Assembly: GCA_046723735.1 (NCBI GenBank) | Contig: JBKOVB010000099.1 | Coordinates: 1-30,389 of the forward strand | Source: RYN-111 sp046723735 | GTDB lineage: Bacteria; Actinomycetota; Actinomycetes; Mycobacteriales; SCTD01 | Direction of reading: 5' to 3' | DNA length: 30,389 bases | In this document: in pieces, positions 5,401-14,760 of the stretch | How the letters are laid out: each line of letters starts with the position of its first letter | Numbering within the stretch: the stretch's first letter is position 1 | Notes under the pieces: generated by a model | The model's database searches: none | Seen by the model: only the letters and a program-made list of their open reading frames with translations | Told to the model about the DNA's origin: nothing | Made by a program: the position numbers and the translations under genes

Positions 5401-7693
5401 GCGAGCTGCGGATCGGGGCGACCGCGTCGCGGGGCAGCGGGAGGGCCGGCGCCACCGGGAAGACGTGACCGGCCAGGAGCAGCGCGCGGAAGGTGTCGCG
5501 CTCCATCGGCCGCCCGAACAGGTAGCCCTGCGCCAGCCGACAGCCGAGCGACCGCATCATCTGCAGCTGGTCGAGGGTCTCGATGCCCTCGGCGACGGTG
5601 ACGAGCCCCAGCGAGCCGGCCAGGTCGATCACGCTGGCGACGAGCGCCTGGGTGCGCGGCTCGTCGGCGACGACCTCGACGAACTCCCGGTCGATCTTGA
5701 CGGTGCTCGCGTCGAAGCGCCGCAGGTAGCGCATCGAGGAGTAGCCGGTGCCGAAGTCGTCCACGGCGACGCCCACGCCGAGCTCGCGCAGCGCGCGCAC
5801 GGCCTGCACGGCGGTGTCCCAGTCCTCGAGCAGGGCCTCCTCGGTGATCTCCAGGACGAGGTGGCGAGGCGAGAGGCGGTGCTCGGCCAGCAGGTCGTGC
5901 ACCCGCTCCACGAGCCCCGGGGCGCCGAGCTGGCGAGGGCTCAGGTTGACGCCCACGACCGCGTCGCCGAGCTCCCCGTCGGCCTCCGAGATCCACGCGG
6001 CCAGGTCGGCGAGCGCGGAGCGCAGCGCCAGCTCGCCCAGCTCGTGGATGCTGCCGACCTGCTCCGCGAGCGGGATGAACATGCCGGGCGGCACGTCCCC
6101 GAGCGTGGGGTGGCGCCATCGCAGCAGCGCCTCGGCTCCCACGACCCGGCCGGTCTGCAGGTCGACCAGCGGCTCGTAGACCACCCGGAACTCCTCGAGC
6201 TGCGGGCGGGACACGTCGTCGCGCAGTTGCACCCGGGCGGCGGCCCGGGCCCGGGCGTGCTCGTCGAGCACGACCACGCAGGACCGTTGGGGTTCCTTGC
6301 GTGACTTCGCCTCGTACATCGCGACATCGACATGTGACAGTGCGACGGCCGAGGTCGCGCTGCCGGGCTCGACGAGGACCACGCCGATGCTCGCGCTGAC
6401 GCTGAAGTGCCGGGGCCCCAGCACGACGGGCCGGTCGAGCGTGGTCAGGAGGGCGTCGACCAGGCAGTCCGGGTAGGCGCCGGGGGCGCACACGGCGAAC
6501 TCGTCGCCGCCCAGCCGAGCGACCAGCGCGCCGGGTGGCACGGCTTGGAGCAGGCGGTCGGCCAGCTGGCCCAGCACCGCGTCTCCGGTGTCGTGGCCGT
6601 GGGTGTCGTTGATGTCCTTGAAGTCGTCGAGGTCGAGCAGCGCCAGGGTGACCTGCCCGTGAGCGAGGGACTGGGTGAGCTCCTGGTGCAGCGCGGTCCG
6701 GTTGGCCAGCTGGGTGAGCGGGTCGCGCAGCGCGGCCGCCTGCGCCTCCTGCTCGCGCGCGGTGACCCGCGCGACGATGCGCCGGTGCTCGGCGTTGCCG
6801 AGCAGCTGCCGGAGGATCAGCAACGAGCCGATCGCCACCACCAGCGCCATCTCCCCTTGCGTGAAGGGACGGTCGGTGGCGATGAGCACGCAGCTCAGCA
6901 CGATGCCCGGCAGCACCGAGAAGTAGGGCGCCGCGGCCTCGAACAGGCTCGGCGTCGCAGGATCGCGCTCCAGCAGCAGCACCTCGGAGCGGGCGAAGCT
7001 CAGCGACGTCGCCACCAGCACGAGCCCCGCCTGGGTGGCGATCGCCGGCCAGGTCGTGGGGCGGTACCAGCCGTGCAGCGCGCCGACGCTGTACCCGATG
7101 TCGCCGACCATCATCAGCGCCAGTCCCAGCCCGACGCAGCGCAGGAAGGGTCGCAGCTCCGTCTGCATCCGGGGTACGACGGTGAGCAGGACCGCCACGA
7201 CGAAGACTGCGTTCGCGGGGTAGCCGAGAGCTGCCGCCCGTGCCACCAGTGGCTCGCCGCTGCCTCGTGCCATATCGGCGAACAGCCGCTCCAGCAGGAA
7301 GCTCAGCGACGCCACGACCAGCGCCGCCTCGGTCGCCGCCTTCAGCCGCCACGGACCCGAGACCGGGTGCCGCGGGAGCATGAGCAAACCCGCCACGGTC
7401 AGCGGCCCGTAGGACAGGTAGGCCCAGTCGGCCAGGCCGCCCGGAGGGGACGGCTCGCCGGTGGCGAGCAGGTAGCCGGTCGCCGCCAGGCCGCTCAGGA
7501 TCCCCATGAGGATCGCGCCCGCGAGCAAGGCGCGGGACGTCCGGCCCGGCGCGTTCCCGTGTCGTAGCAGCAGCACGATCGCGAGCAACGCGGTGATCAC
7601 CCGCACCAGGTAGCTCGACGCCGGTGAGAGCGGTACGGCCACCAGAGACGCCGCGCCCAGGCACGCGAAGAGCGTGGCGCGGCGCAGCGTCAT
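5393..7693 (-). CDS. Multi-spanning membrane GGDEF-EAL protein (c-di-GMP turnover)
   Basis: 766 residues. About ten hydrophobic helices fill residues 5-310 and form a membrane sensor I cannot assign to a named MASE type. The GGDEF domain has an intact GGDEF at 395-399, but its allosteric I-site position reads PPGA instead of RxxD, so product inhibition at that site is unlikely. The EAL domain keeps EAL at 521-523 (AEALLRW), NLSPRQL, EITEE, DDFGTGYSS, KIDREF, AEGIET and QGYLFGRP, all the usual metal and substrate residues. Both synthesis and hydrolysis of c-di-GMP are therefore possible. The ATG at 7693 has GAGG eight bases ahead; an earlier in-frame ATG at 7768 has none. A palindrome lies about 100 bases upstream. 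Confidence 0.9.
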   Translation of the reverse strand: MTLRRATLFACLGAASLVAVPLSPASSYLVRVITALLAIVLLLRHGNAPGRTSRALLAGAILMGILSGLAATGYLLATGEPSPPGGLADWAYLSYGPLTVAGLLMLPRHPVSGPWRLKAATEAALVVASLSFLLERLFADMARGSGEPLVARAAALGYPANAVFVVAVLLTVVPRMQTELRPFLRCVGLGLALMMVGDIGYSVGALHGWYRPTTWPAIATQAGLVLVATSLSFARSEVLLLERDPATPSLFEAAAPYFSVLPGIVLSCVLIATDRPFTQGEMALVVAIGSLLILRQLLGNAEHRRIVARVTAREQEAQAAALRDPLTQLANRTALHQELTQSLAHGQVTLALLDLDDFKDINDTHGHDTGDAVLGQLADRLLQAVPPGALVARLGGDEFAVCAPGAYPDCLVDALLTTLDRPVVLGPRHFSVSASIGVVLVEPGSATSAVALSHVDVAMYEAKSRKEPQRSCVVVLDEHARARAAARVQLRDDVSRPQLEEFRVVYEPLVDLQTGRVVGAEALLRWRHPTLGDVPPGMFIPLAEQVGSIHELGELALRSALADLAAWISEADGELGDAVVGVNLSPRQLGAPGLVERVHDLLAEHRLSPRHLVLEITEEALLEDWDTAVQAVRALRELGVGVAVDDFGTGYSSMRYLRRFDASTVKIDREFVEVVADEPRTQALVASVIDLAGSLGLVTVAEGIETLDQLQMMRSLGCRLAQGYLFGRPMERDTFRALLLAGHVFPVAPALPLPRDAVAPIRSSLS

Positions 7694-7789
7694 GGCGGGA
7701 TCCTCGGCAGAAGTGCACGCAGACCCGATCGTCCGGGCAGGCCATGCCCCCTGATCACGTCGGGCCATGGCGCCGCGGTGACGAGCGCC

Positions 7790-7805
7790 TACCTGGCTAC
7801 AGGTA
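7790..7805. promoter_or_regulatory. Operator-like palindrome upstream of the GGDEF-EAL gene
   Basis: TACCTG-GCTA-CAGGTA is a perfect 6-bp inverted repeat with a 4-base centre, typical in size of a dimeric repressor site. It lies 97 bases before the ATG of the GGDEF-EAL gene in a 226-base gap. No protein assignment can be made. Confidence 0.35.
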
Positions 7806-7902
7806 TTGGCCGAGCGCCACCGGCCCGTGGACGTCCGGGCTGGACGCTGTCTCTCACGGCGGTGAGCGCGCTCGATCGACCCTGGTGCTCGTCCCCGGCC
7901 GA

Positions 7903-7917
7903 CCGCAGCCGCTGCGG
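7903..7917 (-). terminator. Small hairpin just past the YbaK-type gene
   Basis: CCGCAG-CCG-CTGCGG is a perfect 6-bp stem two bases after the stop of the deacylase gene. It has no T-tract, so termination would be weak or factor-dependent. Confidence 0.3.
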
Positions 7918-7919
7918 GG

Positions 7920-8447
7920 TCAGGTGCCGACGGGCTGCGCCAGGCCGTCGAGGACCTCGGCGTGCGGCAGGGCTGCGAGGGCCGCACCGGGTACGACGAG
8001 CTTCGACCCGCGAACCCCCGAGCCGACCACGACGAGCGGTGTGGCCACCACGGCGGCGTCCACGAGCAGCGGCCAGCCCGCGGGCAGCCCGAAGGGCGTG
8101 ATCCCGCCGTACTCCATCCGGGACTCGGCGGTGGCGACGTCCATCGCGGCGAAGGACACCTTGCGCGCGTCGAGGTGCCGGCGGACGAAGCCGTTGACGT
8201 CCACGCGCGTGGTGGCGAGCGCGACGCAGGCAGCCAGCGTGGTCTCGCCGCCGCGCCGGGCTGCGACGACCACGCAGTTGGCCGACTCGGCCGGCGCCAC
8301 GCCGTACGCCTCGCAGAAGGCGGCGGTGTCAGCCAGCGCCGGGTCGATCGGCGCGACCAGCACGTCGTCCGGCAGGGCGGCGAGGACGGTGGGCCCGAGC
8401 AGGTCGGGTCGCGAGGCGGCGGGCGACGTCTCCAGGGTGCCGATCAC
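7920..8447 (-). CDS. YbaK/EbsC-type aminoacyl-tRNA deacylase domain protein
   Basis: 175 residues, a single YbaK/prolyl-tRNA-editing-like domain. Family hallmarks in order are SANCVVVAA, the RKVSFA strand, GGITPFGLP and a late GSGVRGSKL loop. Members act in the cytoplasm on mischarged tRNAs, for example removing Ala or Cys from tRNA-Pro, and protect translation fidelity; specificity here is not readable. The start is GTG and overlaps the previous stop by four bases (GTGA), so it is probably translationally coupled to the coiled-coil gene upstream. Confidence 0.85.
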   Translation of the reverse strand: MIGTLETSPAASRPDLLGPTVLAALPDDVLVAPIDPALADTAAFCEAYGVAPAESANCVVVAARRGGETTLAACVALATTRVDVNGFVRRHLDARKVSFAAMDVATAESRMEYGGITPFGLPAGWPLLVDAAVVATPLVVVGSGVRGSKLVVPGAALAALPHAEVLDGLAQPVGT

Positions 8448-9265
8448 CGCTGGGCCTGCTCCAGCTTGGTGGCGGCGCCGCGCAGGTGCTGTGCGGCCTC
8501 GTCGCGGGCGGTGCGGGCGTCGCGGACCTGGGTCCCTGTGGCGCGCTCGTCCCGGCGGGCCTGGTCTAGCTCGGCGGCCAGCTGCTGGATCCGGGTCTTC
8601 GCCTGCTCGTGCGCCTGGACGGCGGCGTCCAGGTCGTCCTCCCGCTGCTTCAGCAGCGCGACGGCCTCGTCGTGGCGCTGCGTCGCCGCGGCGACCGCCT
8701 GTTCCTGCCGCGTGTCGGGCTCGGGCCGCGGTGCGGCGCGCGGCGTCGGCAGGTGTGCCGGGCTGCCGGCGACCGCACCGGTCAGGTCGACCGGTCCGAA
8801 GCCGGGCGGCGGGAGCGGCTTGGCCAGCAGTCCGGCGCGGACCGCGTCGGCCGCCCTGTCGTCTGCCATCGCGGTGCGCAGCGTGTCCTCGACCTGGCCG
8901 AGCAGCGCATCGCTGACGGGTGAGCCGGCAGTCGCGGCCACCTGGCCGATGTCGGCGAGCAGCCGTCGTACCAGGTCGTGGGTATGTCGCGTGAGCTCAC
9001 GAACCTCCGCAGCGTCGCGGGACTGCTGGGCTTCACGCAGTGCGGCGCCTGCGGCCAGGAGCTCGGTCAGCTGGTCAGGGCGCTCGTGGACGTAGATGTT
9101 GAGGGCGCGTGCCGAGGCGGTGGGCTTGGGCAAGGCGGCGACCTGCTTGGCCAACGCCGCGTCGCCGGCGCGCAGCTGGTCTGCGAACGCGTCGCGGCGG
9201 GACGTGAACTCCTGCGCGGGCAGCTGGTAGAGCTGCTCCGCGACGTCCTCCAGCGTCACGTCCAC
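8444..9265 (-). CDS. Actinobacterial coiled-coil protein of unknown function
   Basis: 273 residues. The N-terminal half matches in style a family common in actinobacteria whose start reads LYxLPxxEFTxxRDAxAxxLRAxGD, then ALxKPTxxAxAxN; here LYQLPAQEFTSRRDAFADQL and LPKPTASARALN. A Pro-rich hinge around 150-180 is followed by a long heptad-rich coiled coil to the C-terminus, rich in Ala, Glu, Gln and Arg. There is no signal peptide or membrane helix, so it is cytoplasmic. I know of no established function. The GTG start has no clear ribosome-binding site, but it follows the sulfatase stop by 33 bases and overlaps the deacylase start, which suggests one transcript. Confidence 0.75.
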   Translation of the reverse strand: MDVTLEDVAEQLYQLPAQEFTSRRDAFADQLRAGDAALAKQVAALPKPTASARALNIYVHERPDQLTELLAAGAALREAQQSRDAAEVRELTRHTHDLVRRLLADIGQVAATAGSPVSDALLGQVEDTLRTAMADDRAADAVRAGLLAKPLPPPGFGPVDLTGAVAGSPAHLPTPRAAPRPEPDTRQEQAVAAATQRHDEAVALLKQREDDLDAAVQAHEQAKTRIQQLAAELDQARRDERATGTQVRDARTARDEAAQHLRGAATKLEQAQR

Positions 9266-9298
9266 GGTTACAGGGAAGCACGGAGAAGGGGGTAGCGG

Positions 9299-11554
9299 TC
9301 ACTGGCTGCGGATCGCCCGCTCCACCTCGAGGACGGCGTTCAGGTACGGCGGGCCCTCGACCTCCACGACCACCCGGTGGAGCCGCCCTCCGGTGAAGGC
9401 CTCGTCCGCTCCGGGGTCGTCGCACACCGGCGAGGCGCCGCTGCGTCCGCACCACTGGCCCGCGCCGGTGAGCGAGAACCGGCTGGGCGTGAAGGCCGGC
9501 ACGTGGCCCTCGGCCACGACGACGCCGTCGAGCAGCAGCGTCACGTCCCCGACGTGGTCGCCGACCTTCTCGTACCGCATCTCCAACCTGTGCTCGCCGG
9601 GCGGCACAACGGTGGTGGAGCCGACCCGGTCGAGCGAGAGCCCGACGTAGTTGTGCACCCAGCGCAAGCGACCGTCGGACAGGAACAGCACCCAGCCGCC
9701 GAGCACGTTGCCCTGGCACAGCAGAACGCCGCTCGCCCGGCCGTCGACGGTGACGTCGGCCCGGACGGTGTGCGTGCGGTTGCGGACGTTGACCATCGCG
9801 ACCTCGCCGAGCATCGACGTGCCCGGCCAGTAGGTGTAGGAGCTCCGCTCGGCCAGCGGCCGGGGTCGCTCGACGACGAGGTCCGACAGCGGGCGGTTGT
9901 CGAGCGGCAGCGCCTGGTTGCGCTCGGCCTCGGCCCACCACAGCGCGACCAGCTCGGCCAGCAGCTCGGGCTGCTCGGCGGCGAGGTCGTGGCACTCGCT
10001 CGGGTCGGTCGTCTTGTCGTAGAGCTCCCACGTCGCCTCGTCCAGCGGCGGCTCTGCGGCCTGGATGGGGTGCCAGGCCACGGCCTTCCACCCGTCGCGC
10101 CAGATCGCGCGGCAGCCGAACATCTCGTAGTACTGCACGTGGCGCAGCGATGGCGCGTCGTCGGTGACGGCGCCGAGGAAGCTGACTCCGTCGACCGGCC
10201 GCTGCGGCACACCGGCCACGGTCGTGGGCATGTCGGCGCCCACCGCCTCCAGCACCGTCGGAAGCACGTCCACCGCGTGCACGTACTGGTGGCGCAGGCC
10301 CGGCTCGCCGATGCCGGCGGGCCAGTGCACGATCAGCGGGTCGGCCACGCCTCCCTCGTGCACCTCGCGCTTCCAGCGCCGGAACGGCGTGTTGCCCGCG
10401 ACCGTCCAGCCCCACGGGTAGTTGTTGTGCACGGTCGGGCCGCCGAGCTCGTCGATGCGGGCGAGGTTCTCGCGCGGCGAGGACGGGGTGAGGTTCCACT
10501 GCCGGTTGTCGTTGACCGAGCCGAATGGCCCGCCCTCGCTGGAGGCGCCGTTGTCGGACAGCACCATCACGAGGGTGTTGTCGAGGTCGCCGGTCTCGCG
10601 CAGGAACGAAAGCAGCCTCCCGACGTGGTGGTCGGTGTGCGACAGGAAACCGGCGAAGACCTCCATGGTCCGGGCGAACAGCCGCTGGTAGTGCGGCTTG
10701 AGCTCCGCCCACGGCTTCACGTGCTCTGGCAGCGGCGAGAGCTCCGTCGAGGCGGGCACCAGTCCGCGTTCCTTCTGTCGCGCGAGGGTCTCCTCCCGCA
10801 CCAGGTCCCAGCCGTCGTCGAACCGACCGCGGTGCCGCTCCACCCACGCCTCGGGCACCTGGTGCGGCGAGTGACATGCGCCGGTGGCGAGGTAGAGGAA
10901 GAACGGCTTCTCCGCATCGGCCTGCCGGTGGTCGGCGACGAGCCGGATCGCCTCGTCGACCAGGTCCTCCGTGAGGTGGTAGCCGTCGGTGTACGGCTGG
11001 TCGGTGAAGCCGTTGTCGCGGACGAGGTTCGGCGCGTACTGGTGGGTCTCGCCGGTCATGAAGCCGTAGAACCGCTCGAACCCCTGTCCCAGCGGCCAGC
11101 GCTCCCGCGACCCGGCGGCGTGCAGGTCGTCCTCCGGCGCGAGGTGCCACTTGCCCACGGCCCAGGTCGAGAAGCCGTACGGCGTGAGCACGGCCGGCAG
11201 CATGGCGTTGGCCTTCGGGATCCGGCCGTCGTAGCCCGGGAAGCCGCTGGCCAGCTCGACGACCCGGCCCATGCCGTTCGCGTGGTGGTTGCGCCCGGTG
11301 AGCAGGCACGCCCGGGTGGGCGAGCAGAGCGCGGTCGTGTGGAAGCTCGTGAACTGCAGGCCGTGCGCCGCGAGCCCGTCGAGCACCGGCGTTTCGACGC
11401 GCGAGCCGTAGCAGCCGAGCTGCGCGAAGCCCACGTCGTCGAGCACGACGAGGAGCACGTTCGGGGTGCCTGCCGGCGCCCGTCGTACCGGCGGCCACCA
11501 CGCCGTCGACTCGTGGTGGTAGCGGCCGATCACGCCCTCGAAGTCCTCGTCCAT
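9299..11554 (-). CDS. Type I arylsulfatase family enzyme
   Basis: 751 residues. The sulfatase fold begins PNVLLVVLDDVGFAQLGCYG with metal-binding Asp39 and Asp40. The activating motif is CSPTR at 77-81, whose Cys must be oxidised to formylglycine. Further family elements are GRNHHANGMG, GKWHLAP, a late LSDNGAS metal-binding strand and KREVHEGG. Such enzymes hydrolyse sulfate esters to release sulfate. The last ~200 residues form a beta-rich C-terminal region of the kind found in large arylsulfatases of about 750-780 residues. I see no signal peptide, which suggests a cytoplasmic enzyme. An in-frame GTG at 11611 would add 19 residues; neither start has a convincing ribosome-binding site. No formylglycine-generating enzyme gene is in the window. 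Confidence 0.88.
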   Translation of the reverse strand: MDEDFEGVIGRYHHESTAWWPPVRRAPAGTPNVLLVVLDDVGFAQLGCYGSRVETPVLDGLAAHGLQFTSFHTTALCSPTRACLLTGRNHHANGMGRVVELASGFPGYDGRIPKANAMLPAVLTPYGFSTWAVGKWHLAPEDDLHAAGSRERWPLGQGFERFYGFMTGETHQYAPNLVRDNGFTDQPYTDGYHLTEDLVDEAIRLVADHRQADAEKPFFLYLATGACHSPHQVPEAWVERHRGRFDDGWDLVREETLARQKERGLVPASTELSPLPEHVKPWAELKPHYQRLFARTMEVFAGFLSHTDHHVGRLLSFLRETGDLDNTLVMVLSDNGASSEGGPFGSVNDNRQWNLTPSSPRENLARIDELGGPTVHNNYPWGWTVAGNTPFRRWKREVHEGGVADPLIVHWPAGIGEPGLRHQYVHAVDVLPTVLEAVGADMPTTVAGVPQRPVDGVSFLGAVTDDAPSLRHVQYYEMFGCRAIWRDGWKAVAWHPIQAAEPPLDEATWELYDKTTDPSECHDLAAEQPELLAELVALWWAEAERNQALPLDNRPLSDLVVERPRPLAERSSYTYWPGTSMLGEVAMVNVRNRTHTVRADVTVDGRASGVLLCQGNVLGGWVLFLSDGRLRWVHNYVGLSLDRVGSTTVVPPGEHRLEMRYEKVGDHVGDVTLLLDGVVVAEGHVPAFTPSRFSLTGAGQWCGRSGASPVCDDPGADEAFTGGRLHRVVVEVEGPPYLNAVLEVERAIRSQ

Positions 11555-11673
11555 GGCGGCGGAGAATAGCCCTCTCAGAGACCGTGAACGACCCTTCCGG
11601 TGGGTCGGCACGCCGAGGGGACGTCGGACCTTCGCCTCTGGCCGCGCCGGGCCGGCCCAGGTTGACTGGGGGT

Positions 11674-13095
11674 GTGAGCGGGACCAGCTCCCGGTCGGTG
11701 CTCGCCCTCGTGGTCGCCACGAGCCTGCTCGTCGCCGGGTGCTCCGGATCGCCGCGTCGGGCGTCCGAGGTGGCGCTGAAGCCCTGCACCGTTGGCCAGG
11801 TAGCGGCCCGCTGCGGGCAGGTGGAGGTGCCCGAGGACCGCACCCACCCCGCCGGCAGGCGGATCGCGCTGCGCGTGGTCGTCGTACCGGCGCAGGCGAA
11901 GGAGCACCTCGCCGACCCGGTCTTCTACCTGGCCGGCTTCGGCGGCGCGGCGACCGACCAGGTGACCTGGGCGACGAGCACGTTCTGGCGGCTGAACCAG
12001 ACCCGCGACCTCGTCTTCGTCGACCAGCGCGGCACAGGCGGCTCCCGACGACTCACCTGCACCGGGTTGACGGAGGAGCTGGGCATGCCGCCGGATCCCG
12101 CGACCGTGCGGGCCGCCGTCGACCGGTGCCTCGCGTCTGTGCGTCCCAAGGGGGACCCGCGGCACGACACCACGCCGGCGTTCGTCGACGACCTCGACCA
12201 CGTGCGCCAGGTGCTCGGCTACGACCGGATCAACCTGTACGGCGGGTCCTACGGCGTCTCGTCCGGGCTCGCCTTCCTCCAGCGGCACGGGGACCGCGTG
12301 CGCACCGCCGTCCTCGACAGCGGCTCGCTGCTCGACGTCGGGCTGTGGGAGCAGACGCCGGTGCACGCGCAGCAGGCCTTCGACCGGCTCGCCCAGCGAT
12401 GCCGCCTGGACCAGGTCTGCAGCCGCTCGTACGACCCGGCGGCGGACCTCGCGCTTGTCGTGGCCCGGCTCCGCGCCGGTCCGGTCACGGTGGCCGGCTC
12501 GCACGTCGACCTGCGGGCGTTCCTGTCGGCGGTCGTCGACGACTACCTCGCCACCCCGGAGGGCGTGGTGCGGCTGCCGGCCGACCTGCACGCCGCGGCG
12601 CGAGGAGACTGGGCGGCCATGGTCGCGCAGCACCGCCGAGCAGCCGCGCCTGAGAGCGCCGAGGTGCAGCTGCAGACGCTGACGCTGCGTTGCAGCGACG
12701 CGTGGGCCGCGATGGACGCGGACCGGGTGCGTGCCCAGCGCACGCCGTTCGCCGCGCTGATGCTCGCGCAGGCCGCGTGGCAGAACTCTCTGTGCGCGGT
12801 GTGGCCCCACGACCCGGGGGCGTCGGGGAGCGTGACGACGTCGGTGCCGGTGGTGTTCCTCAACGGAGGTGTGGACCCGGTGGACCCGCCTGCCAACGTG
12901 GCCGCAGCCGTGCGCACCATGCCGAACGCCGTGATGGTCGCGGTCCCGGACGGCGGGCACGGCAACGTCCAGCGGGACTGCTTCACGAGTGAGGCGAGCA
13001 CCTTCGTGCAGTTCGGCGTGCGCGCCGACCCGCAGCGCTGGACGGCGTGCGTCGCGATGAGCGAGGTGCCCGGCTTCCCGAGGACGGCGCGCTGA
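11674..13095 (+). CDS. Exported alpha/beta-hydrolase lipoprotein (Tap-like peptidase family)
   Basis: 473 residues. The N-terminus has a lipoprotein signal ending LLVAGC with the lipid-modified Cys23. The domain begins with CGQVEVPEDRTHP, typical of Streptomyces-type tripeptidyl aminopeptidase-like hydrolases. VFYLAGFGG and VDQRGTGGS follow, then the nucleophile in GGSYG (Ser192), Asp401 in GGVDPVDPP and His429 in GGHGN. Six or more cysteines suggest disulfides outside the membrane. It probably cleaves short peptides or esters at the cell surface. The GTG at 11674 places the signal peptide at the start; an earlier in-frame ATG at 11584 would overlap the divergent sulfatase region. Confidence 0.85.
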   Translation: MSGTSSRSVLALVVATSLLVAGCSGSPRRASEVALKPCTVGQVAARCGQVEVPEDRTHPAGRRIALRVVVVPAQAKEHLADPVFYLAGFGGAATDQVTWATSTFWRLNQTRDLVFVDQRGTGGSRRLTCTGLTEELGMPPDPATVRAAVDRCLASVRPKGDPRHDTTPAFVDDLDHVRQVLGYDRINLYGGSYGVSSGLAFLQRHGDRVRTAVLDSGSLLDVGLWEQTPVHAQQAFDRLAQRCRLDQVCSRSYDPAADLALVVARLRAGPVTVAGSHVDLRAFLSAVVDDYLATPEGVVRLPADLHAAARGDWAAMVAQHRRAAAPESAEVQLQTLTLRCSDAWAAMDADRVRAQRTPFAALMLAQAAWQNSLCAVWPHDPGASGSVTTSVPVVFLNGGVDPVDPPANVAAAVRTMPNAVMVAVPDGGHGNVQRDCFTSEASTFVQFGVRADPQRWTACVAMSEVPGFPRTAR

Positions 13096-13293
13096 TCTGC
13101 GGCGAGGATCGCGGCGTGCGGAGACCGTGGCCGAAGCCAGGCGGCGCGTGGTCCACACGCTGACGCTCCGTAGCGGTCTCGGGCATCCCGGGCACGCGCT
13201 CTCACACGCGGCGAGCCAAGCAGCCGCGAGCGCCGACAGGAATCACCCGGCTCGGATGACGGCAGACCGCCCGCTCGGGGACAGGGTGCGGGC

Positions 13294-14760
13294 ATGACGA
13301 CCCACGTCGAGAACGTCACCGAGGTCCCCGTCCCGGAGCCGCGGACCAAGCGGGTCCGGGGCAGCGGCCCGGTGCAGCACCTTACGCGCGCGGAGCGGGT
13401 GGCGCGTGGCAAGGCCGCGCGTGCCGAGGTGCCCCTGGACGCGCACGGGGTCCTGGCCCCCACCGAACCGCGCCCAGACCCCGTGGAGCTGCTCGGGCGG
13501 CAGGCGGCGACGAGGGTGCCGGAGCTGGTGCCCATCCGGTACGGCCGGATGCTGGTGTCGCCGTTCGCGTTCTACCGGGGTGCCGCACTGGTGATGGCGT
13601 CCGACCTCGCGGCCACCCCGCGCTCCGGGCTGCACGTGCAGCTGTGCGGGGACGCGCACCTGAGCAACTTCGGCGTCTTCGGCTCCCCGGAAAGGCACCT
13701 GTTGTTCGACCTGAACGACTTCGACGAGACGCTGCCCGGCCCGTTCGAGTGGGACGTCAAGCGCCTGGCGGCGAGCCTCGAGATCGCCGCTCGTGACAAC
13801 GGGTTCAAGCCCAAGCGGCGCCGCGAGATCGTGCTGTCCGCGGGCCGTGGCTACCGGCAGGCGATGCGCGAGTTCGCCGGGATGACGAACCTTGCCGTGT
13901 GGTACGCGCACGTGGACATCGACGAGGTCATGCAGAAGTACCGGTCGATGCTCGAGCCGAGTCGCGCGAAGCTGACCGAGCAGATGCTGGCGAAGGCCCG
14001 CGCGCGTGACGCGATGCACGCCTTCGAGAAGCTCACCACGGTGGTGGACGGGCAGCCGCGCATCGTGAGCGACCCGCCCCTCGTCGTACCGGTCTCGGAG
14101 CTGCTCGGGGACGACTTCGAGCGGTTCTTCGGCCAGCTGCAGGTGCTGCTGCGCTCCTACCGTCGCACCCTGCAGTCCGACCGTCGGCATCTGCTGGAGC
14201 AGTTCCGCATGGTCGACATGGCCCGCAAGGTCGTGGGCGTGGGTAGCGTCGGCACCCGGGCGTGGATCGTGCTGCTGCAAGGCATCGACAGCGGCGACCC
14301 GCTGTTCCTGCAGGCGAAGGAGGCGCAGGCCTCGGTGCTCGAGGAGTTCGCCGGCACGAGCAACTACGTGAACCACGGCGAGCGGGTCGTGGCCGGCCAG
14401 CACCTGATGCAGGCAAGCTCCGACATCTTCTTGGGCTGGCAGCGCAGCCACGGGCTCGACGGCGTAACCCGCGACTACTACGTCCGGCAGCTGCGCGACT
14501 GGAAGGGGTCGGTCACGCCGGAGCAGATGGTGCCGAGCGGCATGAGCGTCTACGCACGGCTCTGCGGCTGGACGCTGGCGCGAGCCCACGCCCGCTCCGG
14601 CGACCGGGTGGCGATCGCGGCCTACCTGGGCCGCAAGGAGACTTTCGACCAGGCGATCGCGGATTTCGCGGCGGCATACGCGGACCTGAACGAGCGCGAC
14701 CAGCGGGCCCTTCAGGGCGCAGCGGACTCCGGCGGGGTCGAGGTGCTGCCTGGCGTCTAG
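13294..14760 (+). CDS. DUF2252 family protein
   Basis: 488 residues, matching the DUF2252 family along its length. Diagnostic parts are LVPIRYGRMLVSPFAFYRG, then CGDAHLSNFG (Asp120, His122, Asn125) and FDLNDFDETLPGPFEWDVKR. Near the C-terminus are QRSHGLDG and YYVRQLRDWKGS, followed by a region starting CGWTLARAHARSGD. The DAHxxN and DFD pairs recall the catalytic and metal-binding loops of aminoglycoside-phosphotransferase-like kinases, so a small-molecule kinase fold is likely, but I know of no proven activity. It is cytoplasmic, with no signal or membrane segment. Its TAG stop overlaps the TAG of the convergent fusion gene in a shared CTAG. Confidence 0.85.
   Translation: MTTHVENVTEVPVPEPRTKRVRGSGPVQHLTRAERVARGKAARAEVPLDAHGVLAPTEPRPDPVELLGRQAATRVPELVPIRYGRMLVSPFAFYRGAALVMASDLAATPRSGLHVQLCGDAHLSNFGVFGSPERHLLFDLNDFDETLPGPFEWDVKRLAASLEIAARDNGFKPKRRREIVLSAGRGYRQAMREFAGMTNLAVWYAHVDIDEVMQKYRSMLEPSRAKLTEQMLAKARARDAMHAFEKLTTVVDGQPRIVSDPPLVVPVSELLGDDFERFFGQLQVLLRSYRRTLQSDRRHLLEQFRMVDMARKVVGVGSVGTRAWIVLLQGIDSGDPLFLQAKEAQASVLEEFAGTSNYVNHGERVVAGQHLMQASSDIFLGWQRSHGLDGVTRDYYVRQLRDWKGSVTPEQMVPSGMSVYARLCGWTLARAHARSGDRVAIAAYLGRKETFDQAIADFAAAYADLNERDQRALQGAADSGGVEVLPGV

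Noticed and set aside
4965..7745. A 926-codon frame overlapping the GGDEF-EAL gene on the same strand
   Set aside because: It is the +1 shadow of the real frame, with Arg/Ala/Gly-rich composition and no motifs.
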